Below, one piece after another: positions 24,005 to 31,613 of a stretch of 32,777 bases of DNA; the stretch's first letter is position 1; each line of letters opens with the position of its first letter. The notes under the pieces are model-generated. The model was not told the origin of the DNA. It was given only the letters and a program-made list of their open reading frames with translations, and made no database searches. Location of the stretch: positions 1 to 32,777 of the forward strand of contig JAQVOS010000010.1 in the NCBI GenBank assembly GCA_028702495.1, in the 5' to 3' direction. Origin of the DNA: Bacilli bacterium (GTDB lineage: Bacteria; Bacillota_I; Bacilli_A; ML615J-28; CAG-698). The position numbers and the translations under genes are program-made.

Positions 24005-25090
24005 CTAATTGTTGACGTTATAGGTGTATTCTAATCCTTCAGCAATGGCATCCTCTAATTTTTTGATATCAATTTTCCAGCCAGTTGTTAAAACAGCCAG
24101 TTTTGCGTTGAGACCTTTAGAACCTATGGCGAGGGAGTATTGGTCATCGTTGACAATCACGATGGCTTTTTTCGTTTTTTCATCCACTATAACACTTAGA
24201 GCTTTGGCAGGTGACAATGCTTCAGCAATGAGATCAACTGGATCTTGTTTCCAAACAAAGATATCAATCTTTTCCCCATTGAGGGCATTGTTGATGGCTT
24301 TAATTCGGGATCCTTGAGAGCCAACGCAGGCACCTTTTGGATCAATATCGGCTGATAATGCCATAACTCCCACTTTGCTACGAACCCCAGGTTCACGCGC
24401 AATGCCCATGATTTCGATTTGTCCTGCCGCAATTTCGGGAATATTCATTTCAAATAGTTTTCTGACAATCTCTTTGTTGGTACGGGAAATAAAAACTTTA
24501 GGCCCTTTCCCTGTTCTTTCAACTTTACTAATATAGACTTTCTTTTCTTCTCCAACCAAATAGTCTTCACTTTCAATGGAGTCTTTGATTGACATGGTGG
24601 CATCAACGCCCTTGCCTAGACTAATGGTGATGAACCTTTCATTTTTTGCGGTGACACGTCCCGTGATGATTTCGCCAATCTTTTCAGAAAAATAATGATA
24701 AGCATCTTCTCGTTCAAGGGAGGTGAGTTCGTTCAGTAAGTTTTGACGGAAGAGGGATGCTGCTTTTCGACCAAATAATGATAAATTCACTTCTTCATGA
24801 ATCTCTTGGCCTACTTTGACTTTGGGCTTTAAAACTTTCGCTTCTTCGAGGGTGATTTGACCTCGTGGCCCTTCAGGATCAGCTTCTTCCACAACGTATT
24901 TGTACTCCGTAAATTTGAGTTTCTTCTTTTCCATGTCAGCTTCTAGCTTAATGGTTCCACTATAAGGAACATCGCTATTTTTACAAGCAATGGCCATGGC
25001 AACTTCTACTTTTTGGAGAACAGCCTCCATGTCAAGACCCCGATCAAAAGCAATAGCTTCAAGGGATTCAAAAAATTTCTTATTAATCAT
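24005..25090 (-). CDS. nusA: Transcription elongation/termination factor NusA
   Basis: RNA polymerase-associated factor that enhances pausing and intrinsic termination. It has 361 residues, the Firmicute form without the C-terminal repeats found in E. coli. The order is an N-terminal RNAP-binding domain (1-about 125, MINKKFFESLEAIAFDRGLD), an S1 domain (about 135-200, GEIITGRVTAKNERFITISLG), KH1 (about 205-275, PEIAAGQIEIMGIAREPG, DPKGACVGSQGSRIKAI) and KH2 (about 280-345, with VNDDQYSLAIGSKGLNAKLA). The upstream rimP is 9 nt away, with AGGAGG before the ATG. Confidence 0.96.
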   Translation of the reverse strand: MINKKFFESLEAIAFDRGLDMEAVLQKVEVAMAIACKNSDVPYSGTIKLEADMEKKKLKFTEYKYVVEEADPEGPRGQITLEEAKVLKPKVKVGQEIHEEVNLSLFGRKAASLFRQNLLNELTSLEREDAYHYFSEKIGEIITGRVTAKNERFITISLGKGVDATMSIKDSIESEDYLVGEEKKVYISKVERTGKGPKVFISRTNKEIVRKLFEMNIPEIAAGQIEIMGIAREPGVRSKVGVMALSADIDPKGACVGSQGSRIKAINNALNGEKIDIFVWKQDPVDLIAEALSPAKALSVIVDEKTKKAIVIVNDDQYSLAIGSKGLNAKLAVLTTGWKIDIKKLEDAIAEGLEYTYNVNN

Positions 25091-25099
25091 AGGTTCCTC

Positions 25100-25567
25100 C
25101 TAAAATTCGACTGCCAAGCGTGCGAAACTGATGTCGACATGGCTAATCTCAATGGTTATTTCTTTTGTTTTGTCTTTTAAAATTAAACTAATTGTATCTT
25201 CATCATAAGATGAGAGTGTTCCGTAAAACTCTTTTTTCCCATCGAGGGCTCGATAGGTTTTTACATAAATGTACGACCCCATAAAACGAATGAAATCCTC
25301 TTTTTTCTTCAAGGGACGCTCAAGTCCTGGAGATGATACTTCTAAGAAGTATTCAACATCGATGGGATCTGCTTCATCGAGTCGTAAGCTGATGGCTTCA
25401 TTCAAAGCAGTCGCTTCGTCAATTGTTAATCCAACTTCAGTATCAGCAAAGACGCGAAGGTAGTATTGATTACGTTCCATCTCCCAAAGGATGTCTTCAA
25501 CAGTTAATTCAAGGCGATTTGCTTCTTCTTCAATGATGGTTTTTACGATGGGTGGTAAGTTTTTCAT
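25100..25567 (-). CDS. rimP: Ribosome maturation factor RimP
   Basis: Cytoplasmic factor needed for maturation of the 30S subunit. It has 155 residues, normal length. The N-terminal domain has LRVFADTEVGLTIDEATALN (53-72) and the conserved DPIDVEYFLEVSSPGLERPL region (about 87-106); the C-terminal Sm-like domain follows (YGTLSSYDEDTISLILKD). It is the first gene of the rimP-nusA-ylxR-ylxQ-infB-rbfA operon, which groups ribosome assembly, initiation and elongation factors. Its 5' leader contains two competing hairpins, described separately. Confidence 0.95.
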   Translation of the reverse strand: MKNLPPIVKTIIEEEANRLELTVEDILWEMERNQYYLRVFADTEVGLTIDEATALNEAISLRLDEADPIDVEYFLEVSSPGLERPLKKKEDFIRFMGSYIYVKTYRALDGKKEFYGTLSSYDEDTISLILKDKTKEITIEISHVDISFARLAVEF

Positions 25568-25572
25568 AAACT

Positions 25573-25615
25573 CTCCCTTAAAATATATTCAAGGGAGTGA
25601 GAAAACTCACTCCCT
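25573..25615 (-). promoter_or_regulatory. rimP leader with mutually exclusive hairpins, one hiding the Shine-Dalgarno
   Basis: In mRNA order the leader holds arm 1 AGGGAGTGAG (25615-25606), loop TTTT, arm 2 CTCACTCCCT (25601-25592), then TTTAAGGGAG (25582-25573), which includes the Shine-Dalgarno, 8 nt or so before ATG 25567. Arms 1 and 2 pair perfectly over 10 bp. But CTCCCTTGAA (25597-25588), which overlaps arm 2, also pairs with TTTAAGGGAG over 10 bp (one G-U) around a TATAT loop. The two folds exclude each other; the second hides the Shine-Dalgarno. Confidence 0.6.
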
Positions 25616-25628
25616 AACTAGATAATTT

Positions 25629-25657
25629 ATTATACCATAAGAATGTGGATTTGTCAA
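25629..25657 (-). promoter_or_regulatory. Consensus sigma-A promoter of the rimP-nusA-infB operon
   Basis: On the minus strand a perfect TTGACA (25657-25652), 17-bp spacer ending TGG, and a perfect TATAAT (25634-25629). This is the strongest promoter in the window. Transcription should start near 25622, giving a leader of about 55 nt. Confidence 0.9.
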
Positions 25658-25675
25658 AAAGGTTTGTTCTTCTTT

Positions 25676-26344
25676 TTAACTAATTTTCCAATCAATGGGT
25701 TTTTTTTGCCAACTGGACAAGCATTCATTCACCTTTCTAAAATGTCCACAACCAAAAAAACTTTGATAGGCTGAAAGGGGACTTGGGTGAGATGCCCTCA
25801 AAATGACATGGTTGGGATTGGTGATGAGACTTTCTTTTTCTTTAGCATCACGTCCCCATAAGAGAAATATCACTGGGTCTGGGCGATTATTTAAATAGCG
25901 AATCACGGCATCTGTAAAAAACTCCCATCCTTTTCCTTTATGCGAATTGGCCAAAGGAGCACGAACGGTTAACACGGCATTGAGTAAGAGAACACCTTGC
26001 TTAGCCCAGGGCGTAAGATCCCCTGAAGACCCCATCGATATCCCAAACTCGTGTTCAATCTCCTCATATATATTTTTAAGCGAAGGCGGAAGAGGATTTT
26101 CTTTTTGAACAGAAAAAGCTAACCCATGCGCTTGATTGGGATTATGATATGGATCTTGCCCTAAAATAACTACCTTCGTATCAGAATAAGCGGTATGTTT
26201 TAAGGCATTAAAGATATCATTCATTGCAGGATAAACAGTATAGTGCTCATATTCTTTTTTTAAAAATTCTCTTAAAGACAAATAATAACTCTTTTGAAAT
26301 TCCTCTTGCAGGATTGAGTCCCAATCATTCCCTAAATGAACCAT
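25676..26344 (-). CDS. ung: Uracil-DNA glycosylase
   Basis: Family 1 UDG that removes uracil from DNA. It has 222 residues, the usual size. The water-activating motif VVILGQDPYHNP (58-69) has catalytic Asp64; the uracil-binding LLLNAVLTV lies near 119-127 and the minor-groove loop HPSPLS is at 186-191 with catalytic His186. The start overlaps the methyltransferase stop (TAATG). It is the last gene of the desulfurase-thiI operon and lies about 50 nt before the strong rimP promoter. I see no clear terminator between them, so read-through into rimP is possible. Confidence 0.97.
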   Translation of the reverse strand: MVHLGNDWDSILQEEFQKSYYLSLREFLKKEYEHYTVYPAMNDIFNALKHTAYSDTKVVILGQDPYHNPNQAHGLAFSVQKENPLPPSLKNIYEEIEHEFGISMGSSGDLTPWAKQGVLLLNAVLTVRAPLANSHKGKGWEFFTDAVIRYLNNRPDPVIFLLWGRDAKEKESLITNPNHVILRASHPSPLSAYQSFFGCGHFRKVNECLSSWQKKPIDWKIS

Positions 26345-27087
26345 TAGTATCCTCCTGTTTGCATCATGTGATATAAAATGATGGACCCAGCAATTGCAAC
26401 ATTTAACGATTCTAAAATTGATTGAGTAGGAATGTGAACGAAATTATCCACTTGTTTACGAGCATAAGATGATAATCCCCCCCCTTCAGAACCGAGCATT
26501 AAAGCAAATTTAGGGGTTGGGGTTACTTCTTCAAGGAGTGTTCCCCGTTCAACATCTGTTCCATATAGGTAAAAGCCTTGTTCTTTTAACTGAGGAAGAA
26601 AATCAACAAAGGGAAGGGTGTGAAGTTCTAAATGAAAGAGGGCTCCTTGAGCCGAACGTACCACTTTATCATGATAGGGGTCAACTCCATCGGGAGTAGT
26701 AATAAGTCCTTCGATTCCAAAGCCTAGGGCACTCCGAATGAGTGTTCCAAGATTTCCAGGATCCTGAATCCCATCTAAGATGAGATATCTTTTTTTAGAG
26801 AAGGTTGGATAGGCATTGATTCGGCATAGTCCCATCACTCCTTGAGGGGTTTTCGTTTTGGCGAGTTTCTCTATCACTTCCATTGAAACATGGGTTGAGG
26901 GAACTCCGGGGATGGCATCTTCTAAGTGTGTAATAATCGTTTCTTGTAATATCCCTGCTTTATACGCTTCTTCCACTAAATGGTTCCCTTCAACAAGAAA
27001 TTGTTTGCATTCATTGCGAGTTGCACGATCTGACAATTTCATCCATGATTTAACGAGTGGATTTTGCGGGGATGTGATTTGCCTCAT
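26344..27087 (-). CDS. TrmH/SpoU-family RNA 2'-O-methyltransferase (YsgA-like)
   Basis: A SPOUT-class enzyme that methylates a ribose 2'-OH in rRNA or tRNA using S-adenosylmethionine. It has 247 residues from the chosen ATG. An N-terminal substrate-binding domain (MRQITSPQNPLVK...) is followed by the SpoU motifs: motif 1 LDGIQDPGNLGTLIRSA (104-120), motif 2 LMLGSEGGGLS (about 200-210) and motif 3 IPTQSILESLNVAIAGSI. It resembles Bacillus YsgA; the modified nucleotide is unknown. I chose ATG 27085-27087, which overlaps the stop of the upstream gene by 4 bp and has AAAGGATG before it; the longer frame to 27162 lies in that gene. Confidence 0.88.
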   Translation of the reverse strand: MRQITSPQNPLVKSWMKLSDRATRNECKQFLVEGNHLVEEAYKAGILQETIITHLEDAIPGVPSTHVSMEVIEKLAKTKTPQGVMGLCRINAYPTFSKKRYLILDGIQDPGNLGTLIRSALGFGIEGLITTPDGVDPYHDKVVRSAQGALFHLELHTLPFVDFLPQLKEQGFYLYGTDVERGTLLEEVTPTPKFALMLGSEGGGLSSYARKQVDNFVHIPTQSILESLNVAIAGSIILYHMMQTGGY

Positions 27088-27692
27088 CGGAGGACATCCT
27101 TTAAAAAGGTAAAGTAGATCCAAAGTCCCATCCCAATCATTAAGATGGTTTGTCCAATCCAAATATAACGGAACGTTTTCCGATTAAATGGAGAACGAGT
27201 GGCATAGGTGTCGATGATCCACGATGTGAAGAATCCTAAAAGAGGAAGGGCATATACCAGTAAAAAGAGAATGGTGTTATAAAAGAAAGTTGGAGCATTG
27301 TTGGTAATATCATTTAGAGGGGCATTAAAAATGGTAATCAACCAACTTGAGAAATTAATCCACAGCATGGATGATAAAAAGGGAAAATACAAAATGAGTT
27401 GTATAATGGCATAAAGATACATCCAAACAGGAATTTTATCATAGACAGTTTTATGTGTTTTCTTTAACACCTTCATTTGTTTTCGGATGTCTTTTGCTTT
27501 TGCCTTAAGCGCCATATATTCCTCAAGGATTGCATTTCGTTCATCAATGGACATTTCATTCGCTTTGTTTTCCACTTCTTCCATCAAGACTTCTACTTCT
27601 TGTAAAGCAATGGCAAGCTTTTGTTCTTCAGATATTTCAAGGGTTTCTTCAGTCTCTAACGGGGTTTCATTTAAGTTTTCTTCTGGATTCAT
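27084..27692 (-). CDS. Membrane protein with acidic coiled-coil N-terminus, unknown function
   Basis: I do not recognise the family. It has 202 residues. The first 85 or so are very acidic, then mixed-charge and strongly helical (EEQKLAIALQEVEVLMEEVE, then LEEYMALKAKAKDIRKQMK), suggesting a cytoplasmic coiled coil. Three hydrophobic segments follow, about 90-115, 133-156 and 173-195, and the chain ends with a short basic tail. It has AAGGAGA before the ATG. It lies 17 nt after thiI and overlaps the methyltransferase, so it is translated as part of the operon. Nothing in the sequence ties it to sulfur transfer or RNA modification. Confidence 0.7.
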   Translation of the reverse strand: MNPEENLNETPLETEETLEISEEQKLAIALQEVEVLMEEVENKANEMSIDERNAILEEYMALKAKAKDIRKQMKVLKKTHKTVYDKIPVWMYLYAIIQLILYFPFLSSMLWINFSSWLITIFNAPLNDITNNAPTFFYNTILFLLVYALPLLGFFTSWIIDTYATRSPFNRKTFRYIWIGQTILMIGMGLWIYFTFLKDVLR

Positions 27693-27709
27693 GATTTTCT
27701 CCTTATTTT

Positions 27710-28927
27710 TTATATTTCATATAATCGATAGGGTCGTACGCGTGTTTTTTCTTTATTACTTAGATTATATGTTTCAATATGTTCAAGGGCTTCGCGAATG
27801 AGAGGTTCTAATTCACAGGCCTCTTCTTCCTTGATGACGACCTCCAAACGAGGCTTTGTAGCTGGATGAATGGGTACGAAAATGGTGCAACAGTCTTCAT
27901 ATGGAACAATAGAAGTTTCATAGGTTTTAATATTTTTAGCTAAGAGTACAATTTCTTCTTTATCATAGGTAACGAGGGGGCGAATGACGGGAAGATTTGT
28001 GACTTCATTCGCCACTTTCATGCTTTCAATGGTTTGCGAAGCAACCTGACCAATGCTTTCACCATTCACCAAACAGTCAATATGGTGACTTCTCGCAAAT
28101 GCATCGGCAATCTTCATCATCGTACGACGCATGATGGTCATTAAATAATTAGTACTCGATTTCTCTTTTATGCGAAGTTGGATATCCGTAAAAGGAACGA
28201 CGTGCAGAATGATTTCTCCATCGGAGGTATATTCTGCCAAGCGTTCCATGAGTAAGATGACCTTCTGAAGTGCATCATCCGAGGTATAGGGGGGAGATGC
28301 ATAGTGAATTGCTTCTATTTTTAAACCTTTGCGAATGGCACAGTATCCCGCAACAGGAGAGTCTATTCCACCACTGATTAATAGAAGACCACTTCCAGCC
28401 ATTCCAGAAGGATATCCTCCAAGACCTTTGATAACCCGAGTATAAACATAGGTTCCCTCATTTCGTAAATCTATGGCGAGCGTCACTTCAGGGTGATGAA
28501 CATCGACCGATAATCCGTAAACATTGGGTAACACTCTTTTTGCTACTTCTTGAGATATTTCTTGAGAAGTGAGAGGATAACTTTTATTTGCTCGATGAGT
28601 TTCAACTTTAAAAGTAAAAGGAAGACGATCTTTTTGATCCTCAAGACACTCGATTGCAACACTCGCGATATCATCTAGATCGCTCGTTGTCTTTTTACAT
28701 AAACTAAAGCTATATATTCCAACAATCGTTTGCAATTGTGATATCACTTGCTGTTCATCTTCACCGTTTAAATGAATGTAAAAACGATAAGCAGTATGGG
28801 TACATTTTATGTGAGGAAAAATGGATAGTTTCTTTTCAATATTCTGAACCATCCGATTTAAGAAAAATTTATAGTTGTCTTTTTTGAGAGTCATTTCCCC
28901 AAAGCGGACAAGAATCATATCATACAT
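27710..28927 (-). CDS. thiI: tRNA 4-thiouridine synthase ThiI
   Basis: Transfers sulfur to U8 of tRNA and may supply sulfur for thiazole synthesis. It has 405 residues, the form without a C-terminal rhodanese domain, as in Bacillus. An N-terminal ferredoxin-like plus THUMP region (about 1-165) binds tRNA, and the PP-loop ATP pyrophosphatase domain follows with SGGIDSP (185-191). YEDCCTIF near 340 holds conserved cysteines. Without rhodanese it needs direct persulfide delivery, matching the desulfurase gene immediately upstream, whose stop is 9 nt before its start. Confidence 0.95.
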   Translation of the reverse strand: MYDMILVRFGEMTLKKDNYKFFLNRMVQNIEKKLSIFPHIKCTHTAYRFYIHLNGEDEQQVISQLQTIVGIYSFSLCKKTTSDLDDIASVAIECLEDQKDRLPFTFKVETHRANKSYPLTSQEISQEVAKRVLPNVYGLSVDVHHPEVTLAIDLRNEGTYVYTRVIKGLGGYPSGMAGSGLLLISGGIDSPVAGYCAIRKGLKIEAIHYASPPYTSDDALQKVILLMERLAEYTSDGEIILHVVPFTDIQLRIKEKSSTNYLMTIMRRTMMKIADAFARSHHIDCLVNGESIGQVASQTIESMKVANEVTNLPVIRPLVTYDKEEIVLLAKNIKTYETSIVPYEDCCTIFVPIHPATKPRLEVVIKEEEACELEPLIREALEHIETYNLSNKEKTRVRPYRLYEI

Positions 28928-28936
28928 GAGAGCTCC

Positions 28937-30043
28937 TTATAGTTGATTTAACACTTCAACTAAGTGTTTAATTTCGGGGTGGGTTGTTAAATGAGAAAGT
29001 GTAATCCGAATCGAGGAGGTTGCAAGCTCCATACTATTTGTCATTGCAAGAACAGTTCGTTCTGGTTTTTGTAGTTTAGAAGAGCAAGCAGATCCTGTCG
29101 ATACATAAATCATCTCTTTTTCTAAGTGATGAACGAGAGTTTCGCCTTTGATAGAGGGGATAGATAAGTTAATTACATAGGGGCTTACATGTTCTCGCGG
29201 GGTGTTAATCACAATTTTAGGGTTTTTAGATAAAGAACTGATGGCTTCATGAAAGAGTGTTTTCACATATGCCTCATTTTCTTGGGTCTTGGAATAAAAT
29301 TTCTTAATGGCTTTAGCCGTTGCAACAATGAGTGATAAATCCATGGTGCCTGGTCGCAGGCCATTTTGTGCTTCCGATCCATATAAGATTTTTTGAATTG
29401 TGACGCCTTGTTTAATGAAGAGTCCCCCAATTCCTTTAGGACCATAAATTTTGTGGGTAGAAAAAGTAAGAAAATCAATTTCATTAAAATCAAAGTCAGG
29501 TACGATTTTACATAAGCCTTGGACGATATCAACATGAAGTTTGGCTTTTGGATACGCCTTCATGACTTCAATCACGCCTCGAATATCCATAATTGATCCC
29601 ACGATGTTATTGACCCACATGATGGAAACAAGGAGGGTGTCGGTTGTGAGTTCTCGTTTTAAATCTTCCAGCCGAATATGCCCAGTATCATCTACATCGA
29701 GATAACATACTGTATAACGATCTTCTAAAGATTGCATAGTTTGATAGACACTGGCGTGTTCTACTTTTGTCGTGATAATCTTGCCTTTAGAAAACTGCTT
29801 AACATAGCCAATAATGGCAAGATTATTGGCTTCGGTCGCATTGGATGTATATATGAGATTATGGTTTTTTAAATCGAGTGTTTTAAAAATATCACTAGTT
29901 GCTTGGATCATCATTTGGTTTGCTTCTTTCCCTAAAAAGTGTAGGGAAGTGGTATTGGCAAAGAAGTGTTGGGTTGCTTTGATATAAGCATCTAAAACTT
30001 CAGAATCAATCGGAGTCGTTGCTCCATAGTCAAAGTAGGTCAT
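28937..30043 (-). CDS. Cysteine desulfurase, partner of ThiI (NifZ/IscS-like)
   Basis: PLP enzyme that takes sulfur from cysteine and passes it on as persulfide. It has 368 residues, slightly short for the family. The start YFDYGATTPID is the NifS/IscS signature. PLP Lys198 lies in FSTHKIYGPKG (194-204), and the catalytic loop cysteine is Cys320 in STGSACSS. Position directly before thiI matches the Bacillus NifZ-ThiI pair dedicated to tRNA thiolation, so that role is favoured over general Fe-S assembly. GGAGGG precedes ATG 30043. A possible -10 (TATAAT, 30123-30118 on the minus strand) has no good -35. Confidence 0.93.
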   Translation of the reverse strand: MTYFDYGATTPIDSEVLDAYIKATQHFFANTTSLHFLGKEANQMMIQATSDIFKTLDLKNHNLIYTSNATEANNLAIIGYVKQFSKGKIITTKVEHASVYQTMQSLEDRYTVCYLDVDDTGHIRLEDLKRELTTDTLLVSIMWVNNIVGSIMDIRGVIEVMKAYPKAKLHVDIVQGLCKIVPDFDFNEIDFLTFSTHKIYGPKGIGGLFIKQGVTIQKILYGSEAQNGLRPGTMDLSLIVATAKAIKKFYSKTQENEAYVKTLFHEAISSLSKNPKIVINTPREHVSPYVINLSIPSIKGETLVHHLEKEMIYVSTGSACSSKLQKPERTVLAMTNSMELATSSIRITLSHLTTHPEIKHLVEVLNQL

Positions 30044-30153
30044 AAAAGCCCTCCATTTAGTTAGTTATCAGGATTATTTCAAAAAAATTAGGGATTTTTA
30101 TAAGTTTCCCTTTTATTATTATACTACAAAAAACCGCAGTTGAAAATATATAC

Positions 30154-30182
30154 TTGAAAAAACATCCCATTTGGTGTATATT
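30154..30182 (+). promoter_or_regulatory. Promoter of the methionine sulfoxide reductase gene
   Basis: TTGAAA (30154-30159), 17-bp spacer, TATATT (30177-30182). The start would be near 30189, with AAGGAG at 30195-30200 and ATG at 30208. Confidence 0.7.
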
Positions 30183-30207
30183 GAAGACAACATAAGGAGC
30201 CAAATCT

Positions 30208-30657
30208 ATGAATCAAAAATTACAATCTCTATTAAATGGTGTCGAAGAAGATGTCACAATTTTATCACTTTCTGCGGCTTTTTTATATCACGAACTCCTC
30301 AATGTCAATTGGTTGGGATTTTATTGCATGAAGAAAGATTATCTCACTTTAGGTCCTTTTCAAGGACTTCCTGCCTGTATCAAGATTCCTCTAGGAAAGG
30401 GTGCTTGTGGACGCGTCGCACAATCAAAAGCTCCCCTTATTATTCCCGATGTTCGTTTAGAAGCAAACTATATCGCCTGTCATACAGAGACCCAATCAGA
30501 GCTAGTCCTTCCCATCCTTGTAAAACACGAATTGTTTGCTGTTTTAGATATCGATAGTTTATCGCTTAATCGTTTTAATGAACAAGACCAGATGCATTTA
30601 ATGGCATGTTGTCATACGATTGCGACTGCCTTACAAAAAAATCAAATGAAAAGCTAG
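30208..30657 (+). CDS. msrC: Free methionine-(R)-sulfoxide reductase (GAF domain)
   Basis: Reduces free methionine-R-sulfoxide, part of oxidative damage repair. It has 149 residues forming a single GAF domain. The three cysteines of the family are all present and spaced normally: Cys57 in GLPACIKIP, Cys67 in GKGACGRVA and the catalytic Cys91 in YIACHTETQSELVLPI. ENWxGFY-like NVNWLGFYCM (32-41) and VLDIDS (near 112) also match. It is a single-gene unit with its own promoter, and its stop codon lies in the stem of the following terminator. Confidence 0.93.
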   Translation: MNQKLQSLLNGVEEDVTILSLSAAFLYHELLNVNWLGFYCMKKDYLTLGPFQGLPACIKIPLGKGACGRVAQSKAPLIIPDVRLEANYIACHTETQSELVLPILVKHELFAVLDIDSLSLNRFNEQDQMHLMACCHTIATALQKNQMKS

Positions 30658-30678
30658 GATCAAAATCCTAGCTTTTTT
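30650..30678. terminator. Terminator shared by msrC and the leucine-rich protein gene
   Basis: AAAGCTAGGAT (30650-30660), loop CAAA, ATCCTAGCTTT followed by T's. It contains the msrC stop (30655-30657) and the convergent gene's stop (30668-30670). The plus-strand T-run is the stronger. Confidence 0.88.
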
Positions 30679-31552
30679 GATATCCCCAAATGATTACTTT
30701 AGCTTCAAAGCACCAATTAGCATCCCATGCTTCAGGCTTTGATTCAGCCTCACAATAAATGGTAGCATTCTCACACTGAAAAGCATTTGTCCCAATTATT
30801 GTTACCCCGATTGGAATGTATACTTCTTCTAAATTGTAACAAGAAGAAAAAGCAAAGTCATCAATGATATCTAGACTAGATGGTAGGGTTATTTTTCTTA
30901 ACTTACCACACCCATTGGACCAATCATCGATAGCCTCAATATGACAATCCTCTTCAAAAATGATTTCACGAATATAGTTATAATGTTCATAATAAGCATT
31001 AATACGAGTGACGGGTAATCCGCGATAAGTACTGGGGATTCTAATGATGGGAATATCACTTCTAATTCTTTCAATAGAATAAGAGACACCATCCTCATTC
31101 AGCTTAAATTCAAAGCGACTCACAGTCCAAAAAAGAACACTAAAAAGTCCGATTACAATGACAGAAATAGCCATTGTTATGATGGATGCAATCTTTGACC
31201 TTAAAGAGGAGGTAGAAAACACATCAATAATTTGCATTAAAGATAAAAAGATGAGAAGGATGATTAAAAGTGCGTGACCGTAAGAATCTATAAGGATGAT
31301 AAAAAATGGAACCAATAATACTAGTTGAAAGATGTATAATATTTTAAATAAAGTCGGATGATCCTTCTTCATATAGGTTAAAACAATTAAAGTAATGATA
31401 ATCGTCAGTAACTCATATAAAGGAATCGTCATGAAATCAATGTTAACATCATCAATTAGAAATATCGCTAAAACAGTATCGCCGATCGGAAGTAAAAGAA
31501 AGAAACAAAAAATAATCAATAGAAGCCATTCCAAAAACCTTTTTCTTTGCAT
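30668..31552 (-). CDS. Multi-pass membrane protein with C-terminal leucine-rich (BspA-like) domain, copy A
   Basis: A 294-residue protein with about five transmembrane segments in residues 8-145, then a soluble domain. From about 165, SYSIERIRSDIPIIRIPSTY and repeats with ITLPSSLDIIDDFAFSSC and VYIPIGVTIIGTNAFQ form an LRR_5/BspA-type repeat region. The end, TIYCEAESKPEAWDANWC, is a common terminal unit of such proteins. Function is unknown; surface interaction is often proposed for BspA-like repeats. Its paralogue lies 61 nt upstream on the same strand. The Shine-Dalgarno is poor: AAAGGGA is about 16 nt from the ATG. Confidence 0.75.
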   Translation of the reverse strand: MQRKRFLEWLLLIIFCFFLLLPIGDTVLAIFLIDDVNIDFMTIPLYELLTIIITLIVLTYMKKDHPTLFKILYIFQLVLLVPFFIILIDSYGHALLIILLIFLSLMQIIDVFSTSSLRSKIASIITMAISVIVIGLFSVLFWTVSRFEFKLNEDGVSYSIERIRSDIPIIRIPSTYRGLPVTRINAYYEHYNYIREIIFEEDCHIEAIDDWSNGCGKLRKITLPSSLDIIDDFAFSSCYNLEEVYIPIGVTIIGTNAFQCENATIYCEAESKPEAWDANWCFEAKVIIWGYQKS

Positions 31553-31613
31553 AATGAAGCCTAATTAGTCCCTTTCTTTTGTATTGAATCATATTTTTCG
31601 GTTACTCTATTAT

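Noticed and set aside
30080..30111. Terminator-like hairpin in the cysteine desulfurase leader (AGGGA, TCCCT, then seven T's on the minus strand)
   Set aside because: The stem is only 5 bp with a 12-nt loop, too weak to call an attenuator.
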